The notes under the pieces: generated by a model | What the model was told of the DNA's origin: nothing | The model's database searches: none | The model's input: the letters and a program-made list of their open reading frames with translations, nothing else | Part shown: one piece after another, positions 24,001 through 30,600 of the stretch | Layout: each line of letters starts with the position of its first letter | Position numbering within the stretch: the first letter of the stretch is position 1 | Program-made: the position numbers and the translations under genes | Source: Candidatus Omnitrophota bacterium | GTDB taxonomy: Bacteria > Omnitrophota > Gorgyraeia > Zapsychrales > Fredricksoniimonadaceae | Assembly: GCA_903861305.1 (NCBI GenBank) | Contig: CAIOTT010000065.1 | Span: 1 to 47,193 of the forward strand | Direction of reading: 5' to 3' | DNA length: 47,193 bases

Positions 24001-25163
24001 CATTGGCCTCATTGCGTATTATCCATGAAGGCACGCGGATCGACCGGCTTTCAACGCGGACACTGGCTATCCAGTCGGGGGCATTATGGAATCCGCTCGT
24101 CAATGCTTATGCTGTCACTCCGGGTGGTGAAGAATCGAATGCGTATCTGGTCCAGGGGCCTGATCCGCTCAAGCTGGGCTTCGGCGGTCCCTTGGAAGCG
24201 GGTAAGTCCTGGAAAGACAGGATCGAGGAGGTTATTTCGGGGCTGTTCCGTGTTTACGGGCGCATAGGGACGGCGAACGCCCTTGTTTTTGAGAATATTG
24301 TGGCGGCGGCCGAGGGCAGTATCACGACGGGATTGCACCAGGATGTACAGGGGGTTTCGGTGCCTTCACTGGAAACGGCATTTAATGTCCTTGCCGAAAG
24401 CTGGGCCTTGCAGCCGGTGACGAAAGAAAGAAAGGCTGTCCGCATCGCGGTGGTCGCGCCCAAAGGATCGGCGCTGTACGCGAGTGCGGAAAAGTTCCAG
24501 GATATTTATGGCGGGCTCTTCGTTCTGAAGGGGGAGAAGCGCGTCGAGTTTGTTCTCGTCGACCCGGGGACGGCCGGCGGCGCCATTGAAGCAAGTATCG
24601 ACCGGCGCACGGACCTGGTCGTGATCGATGAATTCCTCGGACAGCAGGACGAGAAGGCCCGTCTTTTCAGGACGATCAAAAGCAAGGCCATGAACAGCCG
24701 CCTGGCGGTGGTCAATTCACGCGGCATCAAACAGGGTTTCAAGCCCCTCAAATTTGGCGCGGATTTTGTCATCAACGAATTTACCAACGCCTATGACGAG
24801 CCTGTAGCCGCGGCCCTGGTGAGACCGCTGGAATGGGTGACGCGATTCCTTGCCCGGCGCACCTACACATCGATCGCTTCAAGGGCAGCCATGCTGCATA
24901 TTTTGCCGACGGCATTCCTCGGGATCCCAAGCGACGGGAATAAGGACGCATCCATGGCGCCCGGCGGTATTGACCTTGATGATTCGTTGCTGAATATAAA
25001 ACTCGACGGGCGGGGTGTTCCTCTGCCGGTGCAGTTCCAGGACCCGGCGATGGTGAACATACGGGGGCTGGAGCCGGTCATCCGCAGCATTGTGCCGATG
25101 ACGCCCTTGAACATGCCGATCATATCGCAAATTGAACAAGCCGCCGGAGGATCCCCGGCCTAG
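21096..25163 (+). CDS. Giant secreted protein with two PLP-transferase folds (Omnitrophota-type)
   Basis: 1355 aa from ATG 21096; an in-frame ATG at 21042 lies in a REP element and is rejected. A signal peptide ends near QAGYAQ. Residues about 45-346 are the N-terminal domain shared with the protein at 27657 (FVMDKGD, DMWVNLSPYE, VDTFNKVW, EKEVNEG, RKYFSGG). Residues about 508-885 resemble Cys/Met-metabolism PLP enzymes, with IFDGAFGTPAGQQPLKFG and a retained lysine K690 in VTKMLGTGNSFG. Residues about 1000-1275 look like a second, degenerate copy (LVDPGTAGG, AVVNSRGIKQGFKPLKFGAD) that lacks the lysine. The C-terminus has APGGIDL near 1289. Catalysis outside the cytoplasm would be unexpected. 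Function unknown. Confidence 0.8.
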   Translation: MKQQIKKTPMFKAVAVALVTVLLSTIPVQAGYAQVAAPSLTPGALLYPTGAFNPAQMVGLRIDTRDPFHFYFVMDKGDAALSDAQKQEEYRRIIKHFLVSLTVANKDMWVNLSPYESNRTIGANFGLTTTGQDLLAQDYILKQFTASLMYPEEDTGRDFWKKVYDQVYEKFGTTDVPVDTFNKVWVRADQAEIYQKDGSAFLVKSHLKVMLEKDFLAEDHARAADVGVTAEEANDGKSGAVTADAVRAIIVPLIEKEVNEGRNFIQLRQIYNAMILATWYKKALRQSLLSQVYADKNKVAGVEVDDPKAGEKVYAKYLEAFKAGVFNYIKEEQDPQTHVTQPRKYFSGGAVGVEEDILADASQEAAAGFLNRTGHDIVDTALKNPDFSQKQSGTPNVDGMIRHALANADVTLGQGKVFFYVPQGAPADNVFVRYAAQHPSEGAVFASLDKLQQALTRDTAIVFVPFARTDEFQPLIEAAAVKNPKTFLAFTTARAAVPAPAAIPLPDIVDRPAAFKAYLSNLRLSPLDDIRKVELGVAFLETQWLAGNDAERRQYKGVSSSSGVSGMADVIKFLFKKNKGIVNPNIVLIRSAYGGTDANLDYYKSYGLDVRYVTDPDNELEDTLDENTIGVIFESPNNPPLRVWDIEKIVTTVKAHAPRALSIFDGAFGTPAGQQPLKFGVDIVVQVVTKMLGTGNSFGTIAVAKKEIADQLEYVRSATIHQDDARRIFEFGLPTFFERYKVAQENARYLAAWLKEQKDVVTLLSYPGDPDHPQFRITQRQSEGENYGNMIYFDMPTLESAGLFGEILAFLRTPRHSVSLGEVRTQVQLPLKGAASTMPEEAKKKLPEMGMTLAGVRVSVGCEDPDDIIRDFKAAFDIVRRFKGRENECPLAELREILMHPTVQPDGKKVEHVVRLYPVVRQDEQTGALIVEPRVERAIAELERRARAWPLRFMARLGFRKGKQKLDDTLASLRIIHEGTRIDRLSTRTLAIQSGALWNPLVNAYAVTPGGEESNAYLVQGPDPLKLGFGGPLEAGKSWKDRIEEVISGLFRVYGRIGTANALVFENIVAAAEGSITTGLHQDVQGVSVPSLETAFNVLAESWALQPVTKERKAVRIAVVAPKGSALYASAEKFQDIYGGLFVLKGEKRVEFVLVDPGTAGGAIEASIDRRTDLVVIDEFLGQQDEKARLFRTIKSKAMNSRLAVVNSRGIKQGFKPLKFGADFVINEFTNAYDEPVAAALVRPLEWVTRFLARRTYTSIASRAAMLHILPTAFLGIPSDGNKDASMAPGGIDLDDSLLNIKLDGRGVPLPVQFQDPAMVNIRGLEPVIRSIVPMTPLNMPIISQIEQAAGGSPA

Positions 25164-25167
25164 ATCG

Positions 25168-25392
25168 TTAGATCCCACTACCCAGATCGAAGTTATCCGC
25201 GTCCGCGTTATCCCCGTAAACCTTGGCCCACGCTTTTTCATAGGCCGCCTTGTAGATCTGCTGGGTCGCCTTGAACTGTTCCGGGGTGACGTCAGGGAAC
25301 AGGGAGGCCGGGCAGATCACAAAAGAGTCCAGTGAGGGATCGGACGTGAAGTTGCTGGAGATCTGGCTGAAGTATTGGTTTATCCGTGACAT
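25168..25392 (-). CDS. Small hypothetical protein linked to Rrf2
   Basis: 74 aa, beginning MSRINQYFSQISSNF and ending DNFDLGSGI, with an amphipathic central helix (TPEQFKATQQIYKAAYEKAW). I recognise no domain. It follows the Rrf2 gene on the same strand after ten bases, so the two are probably cotranscribed, and it converges on the first giant gene with four bases between them. The ribosome-binding site is weak (AGAAG). Confidence 0.6.
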   Translation of the reverse strand: MSRINQYFSQISSNFTSDPSLDSFVICPASLFPDVTPEQFKATQQIYKAAYEKAWAKVYGDNADADNFDLGSGI

Positions 25393-25402
25393 GGGGTTTC
25401 TT

Positions 25403-25843
25403 CTAGATAGAGTAGGTTGGTGTTGATTCTATCGCTTCGATCTCGCGTGCCAGGTCAGCGAATGTGACATTGTCCACGATATCGGATGTTGCCTTGTAAA
25501 CTTTTTGCCAGATGGGCCGGAAGACGCATTTGTGCAAATCGCCGCAATCAGAATAGCCCTTGTTCACGCAGGCAATGGGCTCCAGCGACCCGTCCACGAA
25601 CCGCACGACATCGCCGAGCGTGATGCTCTTCGGCGGTTTGGAAAGCCTGTAGCCGCCGATTTTTCCCCTGCGGCTCTCGATGAACCCGCCCCGTTTCAAT
25701 TCCAGCAGGACCTGTTCAAGGAATTTTGAAGGCGCGTCAATGCGCTTGGCGATCGCCTGGATGGTGACCACCCCTTCGTCGTAGTGGACCGCGAGGTCCA
25801 GGACTGCCTTCAACGCGTAATCGCCCTTGTGTGTGATCTTCAT
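25403..25843 (-). CDS. Rrf2-family regulator with IscR-like cysteines
   Basis: 146 aa. The winged-helix part reads MKITHKGDYALKAVLDLA and PSKFLEQVLLELKRGGFIESRRGKIGGYRL. Three cysteines C92-x7-C100-x5-C106 lie where IscR and RsrR bind an Fe-S cluster, although the first spacing is longer than in IscR. The protein therefore may sense Fe-S status or redox state. In this it differs from the cysteine-free Rrf2 at 12105. Its own promoter carries a CTA-N6-TAA site near the transcription start. Confidence 0.9.
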   Translation of the reverse strand: MKITHKGDYALKAVLDLAVHYDEGVVTIQAIAKRIDAPSKFLEQVLLELKRGGFIESRRGKIGGYRLSKPPKSITLGDVVRFVDGSLEPIACVNKGYSDCGDLHKCVFRPIWQKVYKATSDIVDNVTFADLAREIEAIESTPTYSI

Positions 25844-25860
25844 TTATTATTCCATTATCC

Positions 25861-25903
25861 CTATTGGTTTAATATAGTATACAACTTCATTCATGAATGT
25901 CAA
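25861..25903 (-). promoter_or_regulatory. Promoter and probable operator of the second Rrf2 gene
   Basis: On the minus strand TTGACA (25903-25898), a 16-bp spacer and TATACT (25881-25876). The repeat CTA-TTGGTT-TAA (plus strand 25861-25872) lies at and just after the expected transcription start, suited to autorepression. Confidence 0.68.
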
Positions 25904-25958
25904 GGGGGATATTTACTATAACAGACGTCACCAGACAGTATGGAAATAATAGAGCGTA

Positions 25959-26063
25959 GGGTTTACGGCATATCTTGATACGCGTTCAGAAACCAAGCCT
26001 TCCTTAATCTTTTTCAGAAAAGGCTGTTTCTGCTGTTTGAGTAGCAAGATATGCCGTAAACCC
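25959..26063. repeat. Long palindromic element with perfect 19-bp arms
   Basis: GGGTTTACGGCATATCTTG at 25959-25977 and its exact reverse complement at 26045-26063 enclose 67 bases. These hold further complementary blocks (CAGAAAC and AGCCTT pairing with AAGGCT and GTTTCTG). The whole could fold into one long hairpin of about 105 nt. There is no T run after it and no ORF in it. A MITE-like insertion or a structured RNA is possible. The rest of the 25844-26294 gap holds the two promoters and a leader hairpin. Confidence 0.75.
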
Positions 26064-26165
26064 GAAGCGCATACCTTGCGCTGATCGGATGGATTAAACC
26101 CACTTACCCTAGAGGGAATGTGTGGTATAAGTCATTGAAACAAAACAACTTACAACAATATTTTC

Positions 26166-26194
26166 TTGACACGGCTATTTCTGTTTGGTATTAT
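26166..26194 (+). promoter_or_regulatory. Strong sigma70-type promoter of the Met-rich gene
   Basis: TTGACA 26166-26171, a 17-bp spacer and TATTAT 26189-26194. The roughly 95-nt untranslated leader can fold CGGTGA 26205-26210 with TCACCG 26241-26246 around a TAGTT/AACTA hairpin, followed by TACCA/TGGTA (26260-26275) just before the AGGAG ribosome-binding site. Confidence 0.78.
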
Positions 26195-26294
26195 TGCAAC
26201 ATGTCGGTGAGGCAAAATAGTTAAAAGAACTACGCGCACGTCACCGCAAAAAACTTTCTTACCATATGATTGGTAGAAAAACAGGAGAAGAAAA

Positions 26295-26768
26295 ATGAAA
26301 GCCGAAATGCCGATGCAAATGAAACAGATGATGACAATGGGGCGCAACATGATGGGGATGCCCAGCATGGCGCCGGGGATGCCCATGGGGACCATGGACA
26401 TGATGATGATCCCGCGCTGCATGTTCAAAATGGAAAAGTGCAAGGACGGCATGAAGATCATGTGCATGGCTTCCGACGAGATGGCGGCCGGCATGATGCA
26501 GAACCTTTGCTCGATGCTCGGCGGCGGCATGGTCAGTTTCCAGATGATGATGAACGGCATGACCATGATGAACATGAACATGATGATGGGCATGTGCAAG
26601 GTGGAAATGACCAAGGACGGCATGTGCGTCATGTGCACCAGCGGCGATGCGATGTGCTGCAAGATGATCCAGGATTGCTGCATGGCCATGATGACGATGA
26701 TGGAATCGGGTTGCATGTGCTGCATGAGCATGAACAACACGCCCGTTTGCTGCGGCTGCGCCTGTTGA
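26295..26768 (+). CDS. Methionine/cysteine-rich putative metal-binding protein
   Basis: 157 aa, of which I count 51 Met and 18 Cys and no His. There is no signal peptide, so it is probably cytoplasmic. The first 40 residues are almost pure Met clusters (MQMKQMMTMG, MDMMM). Two related units follow: MEKCKDGMKIMCMASDEM and VEMTKDGMCVMCTSGDAM, each then followed by a Cys-containing helix-like stretch. The tail ends CCGCAC. Met plus Cys ligands favour Cu(I) or Ag(I), so copper storage or sequestration is the simplest idea. It has its own strong promoter, an AGGAG site and a terminator, which supports a real, well expressed gene. I recognise no family. Confidence 0.78.
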   Translation: MKAEMPMQMKQMMTMGRNMMGMPSMAPGMPMGTMDMMMIPRCMFKMEKCKDGMKIMCMASDEMAAGMMQNLCSMLGGGMVSFQMMMNGMTMMNMNMMMGMCKVEMTKDGMCVMCTSGDAMCCKMIQDCCMAMMTMMESGCMCCMSMNNTPVCCGCAC

Positions 26769-26793
26769 CCGAACACGCATATCGTGGTAAAAG

Positions 26794-26827
26794 AGCCCGT
26801 CGTATATTGACGGGCTTTTTTATTTTA
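26794..26827 (+). terminator. Intrinsic terminator of the Met-rich gene
   Basis: AGCCCGTC 26794-26801 pairs with GACGGGCT 26809-26816, followed by TTTTTTATTTT. It ends 14 bp before the next ATG, so the metallopeptidase gene may depend on read-through or its own promoter. Confidence 0.9.
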
Positions 26828-26840
26828 CCCGGGACCAATC

Positions 26841-27542
26841 ATGACCACACAGATCCAGATCGACGATGTGACCGTGGACGTTACGCGCAAGGACATCCGG
26901 CATATATACCTCAAGCTCCATTTCCCGACGGGCCGCGTGCGGGTTTCGGCGCCGGTGCGCATGGGCGAGGACGCCATCCGTTCTTTTGTCCTGGACAGGA
27001 TCGCCTGGATCCGCCGCCGTCAGCAAAAGTTCCTGGAGCGGGGACATGTACCAGATCCGTCCTTTGGATCTGGCAGGATCTTCGTGTGGGGTGAGGCTTA
27101 CCGGCTTATTGTCGTCGAAGGCCCCGGGCGGCCCGCCGTCAGGCAGGAGACGGGCCAACTGCTGTTAAAGGTGAAGCCGGGTGCGGGCAAGGCTGAGCAG
27201 CGGACGGTGCTTGAGGGGTGGTATCGCCGTCAGCTCCAACAAAAAGTCCCGCCCCTGCTGGAGGCATGGCAGGTAACGATGGGTGTGTGGATCTCGCAAT
27301 GGGCTGTCAAAAAGATGAGGACCCGCTGGGGCACGTGCAACCCCGCGGCCCGGCGCATCTGGCTGAGCCTGGAACTTGCCAAAAGATCCCCGCGATGCCT
27401 GGAGTTCATCGTGGTCCACGAACTGGCGCATCTGCTCGAACGCCGCCACAACGCCCGCTTCCGTGCGATCATGGACAGCTATTTACCGCAGTGGCGGCAG
27501 TGTAAAGCCGAGTTGGCGGCCATGCCATTGGTGCCTGATTAG
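26841..27542 (+). CDS. YgjP-like metallopeptidase-domain protein (DUF45)
   Basis: 233 aa. The zinc motif is H193-E-L-A-H197 followed by H203 (HELAHLLERRH), the HExxH-x5-H pattern of the YgjP/DUF45 family. KKMRTRWGTCNPAARRIWLSLELAKRSP just before it is also diagnostic. The function of the family is not settled. Residues about 66-80 (ERGHVPDPSFGSGR) are encoded by a truncated REP-like element, an in-frame insertion between two N-terminal strands. No good ribosome-binding site is visible. Confidence 0.88.
   Translation: MTTQIQIDDVTVDVTRKDIRHIYLKLHFPTGRVRVSAPVRMGEDAIRSFVLDRIAWIRRRQQKFLERGHVPDPSFGSGRIFVWGEAYRLIVVEGPGRPAVRQETGQLLLKVKPGAGKAEQRTVLEGWYRRQLQQKVPPLLEAWQVTMGVWISQWAVKKMRTRWGTCNPAARRIWLSLELAKRSPRCLEFIVVHELAHLLERRHNARFRAIMDSYLPQWRQCKAELAAMPLVPD
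27038..27080. repeat. Truncated REP-like element inside a coding sequence, copy 4
   Basis: GCGGGGACATGTACCAGATCC matches the left arm of copy 1 apart from two A-to-G-type changes, and GGATCTGG continues the right arm. The outer right arm (TACGTGTCCCC) is missing and AGGAT follows directly. The reading frame of the metallopeptidase gene stays open through it. Confidence 0.78.
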
Positions 27543-27610
27543 CGCAGGTGAACCTTGGCCGTCCACCACACAGACGAGCGCGCTCATGGCAAACCTATAA
27601 TTAACAGTAT

Positions 27611-27658
27611 ATACTTTTAACAAGTTTGGCGAGGACGGCTAAAAAATGTTAAAAGTAT
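27611..27658. promoter_or_regulatory. 12-bp inverted repeat spanning the start codon of the giant gene
   Basis: ATACTTTTAACA 27611-27622 and TGTTAAAAGTAT 27647-27658 are exact complements. The right arm covers the first two bases of the ATG at 27657, and the loop holds the only GAGG near it (27631-27634). TATAAT at 27596-27601 is a plausible -10 with no convincing -35. The repeat could be an operator or an RNA hairpin that limits translation. Confidence 0.5.
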
Positions 27659-30600
27659 GCGAAAATTTGAAGTTTCTACCATTCAATTGATGGGACGCCG
27701 TATTATGGCGTTGATGGTCCTGTTGGCCTTCCTGATGACCAGCGGGCTTGGGCCTATTCCGTCCGTCTATGGCCAGGAATTGTCGCGCCTGCCTCAGCCT
27801 GGAACACCCGTCAATTTAAGCACCGCCTTTTTGCCGCCCATGCTGGTGGGCATGAAGGTGTTCCCCCGTGAACCTTTCCGGTTCGATTTCATCCTTGATA
27901 AAGGCGACGCGGCTGCTGCGGCAGGGGACATCGGGGATGTTTCCAACCGCCTTATCAAATATTTCCTTGCCGCGCTGACCGTCCCTGAAAAGGACATGTG
28001 GGTCAACCTTTCCCCCTATGAAAAGGATCGCCTTGTTCCGGAAGGCTTTGGCCGGACCGGGATGGGGCGCGATCTGCTGGCAGAGGATTATATCCTCAAG
28101 CAGATCACCGCGTCGGTGCTTTCCCCGGAAGGTGCGGCGGGCCGTAAATTCTGGGACAAGGTTTATGCCCTGGCCCGTGAGCGCTACGGCACGATCGACA
28201 TTCCCGTCGACACCTTCAACAAGGTCTGGATCGTCCCGGCGAAAGCCAAAGTATATGAAAACGCCAAAGCCGGCACCGCCTATGTGGTGGACAGCCGCTT
28301 GAAGGTAATGCTGGAAGCGGATTATCTGGCCATGGCAAAAAGTTCTGGCACCGCGGAAGTGGCCGGGGACGACATAGCCCGCCAGGTCCTGCGCGAGATC
28401 ATCATCCCCATCCTCGAAAAAGAAGTCAACGAAGGCCAGAATTTCGCCCAGCTCCGCCAGGTCTACCATTCGCTCATCCTCGCGGCGTGGTTCAAGCGCA
28501 AGATAAAAGCCGGCCTTATCGCCCAGGCGTATGTTGACCGGCAGAAGACCGCGGGGATCGACATCGCCGACAAGGACGCAACCGAAAAGATATGGCAGCG
28601 GTATGTCACGGCGTTCAACACGGGCGTCTACAATTTCATCAAGGAAGAAAAAGACCCTGTGTCGGGCGAGGTCCTGCCCCGGAAATATTTCTCCGGCGGG
28701 ATGAACATGGATATGGCCGGGTTGACGACCACCGCTGACAGCGCGGCAGTGGTATTCGATGCCGCCATGCCGGCGCGCTGCCTGATCGAGTCCGTGCAGT
28801 TCGATCCCTTTAGCGACAAGGTGTTGCCGGCCCCCGACCACGCCATGTTCAAGACCGTGGAGGAGGACCCGCGCGCCCGCGCCATCCGGAAAAAGACAGC
28901 GGCGACCAGCGGGCCCGACGGCACGATCGACCTGGAACATGACACCGAAGCCATGCGGCGCCTGACAGCGAACAAGGATATGGAGGCGTTACGGCAGATC
29001 GCCGCGCAGGGGATATCCGCCTCACGCGCAGATGAAATTCTGGATGGCAATTACACGGACCCTCAATTCCTCAAGGAGATATTTGACCAGAATCCGGATC
29101 CCAAGGGCCAGGGGTTCTCGGAAGCGATCGCCAATGCCATCGACGCGCTTGGCGGTGCGATAGGCCAGTTCGGCTGGGGGATCAAACAGATGCTCGCGTG
29201 GCTGCCCAATGACGGTACATCATCATTGTCGTTCGTAACGCATGATGGCGGCGGGCAGGCTTATGAAAAACGCCTCTTTCGGGGAGAGGACGGGCAGGTT
29301 TACACGACGGGCGTGCGCGCGATCAGCCTGGAGGACTTTGAGGCCAAAGCCGGTGGTATCACACAAGGCACGCGGATGCTGTTGGAGCTGGCTCAGCCGC
29401 TGTCCAAAGGCAGCTGGGACGAAGATGCCGACCGCCTGACACAGATCGGCCTGGCCAAACGGGCCATGGCGCGGTTCACCTTCAGCCGTAAGGCCGATAT
29501 CCTGATACGGGTGGGCGGTGAAGAGGAACGCTGGGTCAACGGCTGGGAGTCGCGCAAGGTCATTACGGGCCAGGCGCATGCAAAGAAGGCCAGGAATGAA
29601 GATATTGTGGTGGATATCACGCCTCACCGGATCATGATCACGGACCGCGGCACGGGGATGGGGTTGGCCACGATCGCGCGGATGTTCATTCCCGGCACAG
29701 GCGGGACCAAGCAGGTGCCGCGGTTACAGGCCCAGGAAATCCCGGCAGAGCTGGAGCGAACGGCGGTGATCCATGACACAAGGGACACGGCCATCCACAG
29801 GGTCTCATTTGTCCGCAACGAAGAGGTCATTGAAAGCCGCGCGGATATCCTGCGCCGCGATGCACCGGCAACGTCCATTAATCCCGATGCCGTCGTTGCG
29901 GGAGAGCTGGCGTTGGAATTCGGGCGTCTGGCGGAGATCCACATGGCCCGCGACAAGGTGATCTTCCCGTCGGAACATAATCCGAGGGAGATCGTGCCCA
30001 TCGTCGAGGGTGTGGTGCACATGGCCAGGGGGATCATGGCCTCACAGGAGGCGCTGGCTGACAAAGTGAAGTATGTCAATACGATCGTGACAGCGCTGGA
30101 CGCATTGGTGGGCAGCAATGAATTCATCCGTGATATTGTCAAAAGCATCAAGAAGCGCATTGCCGAAATGTTCACGGAACAGAAGGTCGTGGAACAGTTG
30201 CGCGCCGACGGGTATGTGCTCCTGCCTGATGCGGCGCCTTACGGGCGGCTGGATGTCGGAGCGAAGGTAGTCTATCTCAACCCCGCGTTGTTTGACTGGG
30301 ACGCGGTACGCTCGCTGGCCGCGCTGGGTGCGGTGCGCGTGGACCCGCAGGCGATCCGCTTTGTCCGTGAGGACAGAGGCGTCAAGCGCGTGATCCCGCT
30401 CATGGCCCTGCCGTTCCACGCTGAGGCGCTGGCCCCCTTTGACCATTTCAACCTGAAGCAATACAACTGGCAGAACATGCCCCCTATGCCTGTGATCGCT
30501 ACAGATGACTTTATTGCCCTGCCATCGGCATGGATGGCGCGGTTCCTGGACCTTTGCGGCAAGCGGATCCGCAATGAGCTCAACGAGAATGAACTTACGG

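Noticed and set aside
25959-26063. CRISPR repeat or ordinary intrinsic terminator
   Set aside because: There are only two arms in inverted orientation, no repeat-spacer series and no T run.
26259-26780. Histidine-rich 173-aa ORF on the minus strand
   Set aside because: It is the reverse complement of the Met-rich gene: ATG codons read as CAT (His) on the other strand. The plus-strand frame has the promoter, ribosome-binding site and terminator.
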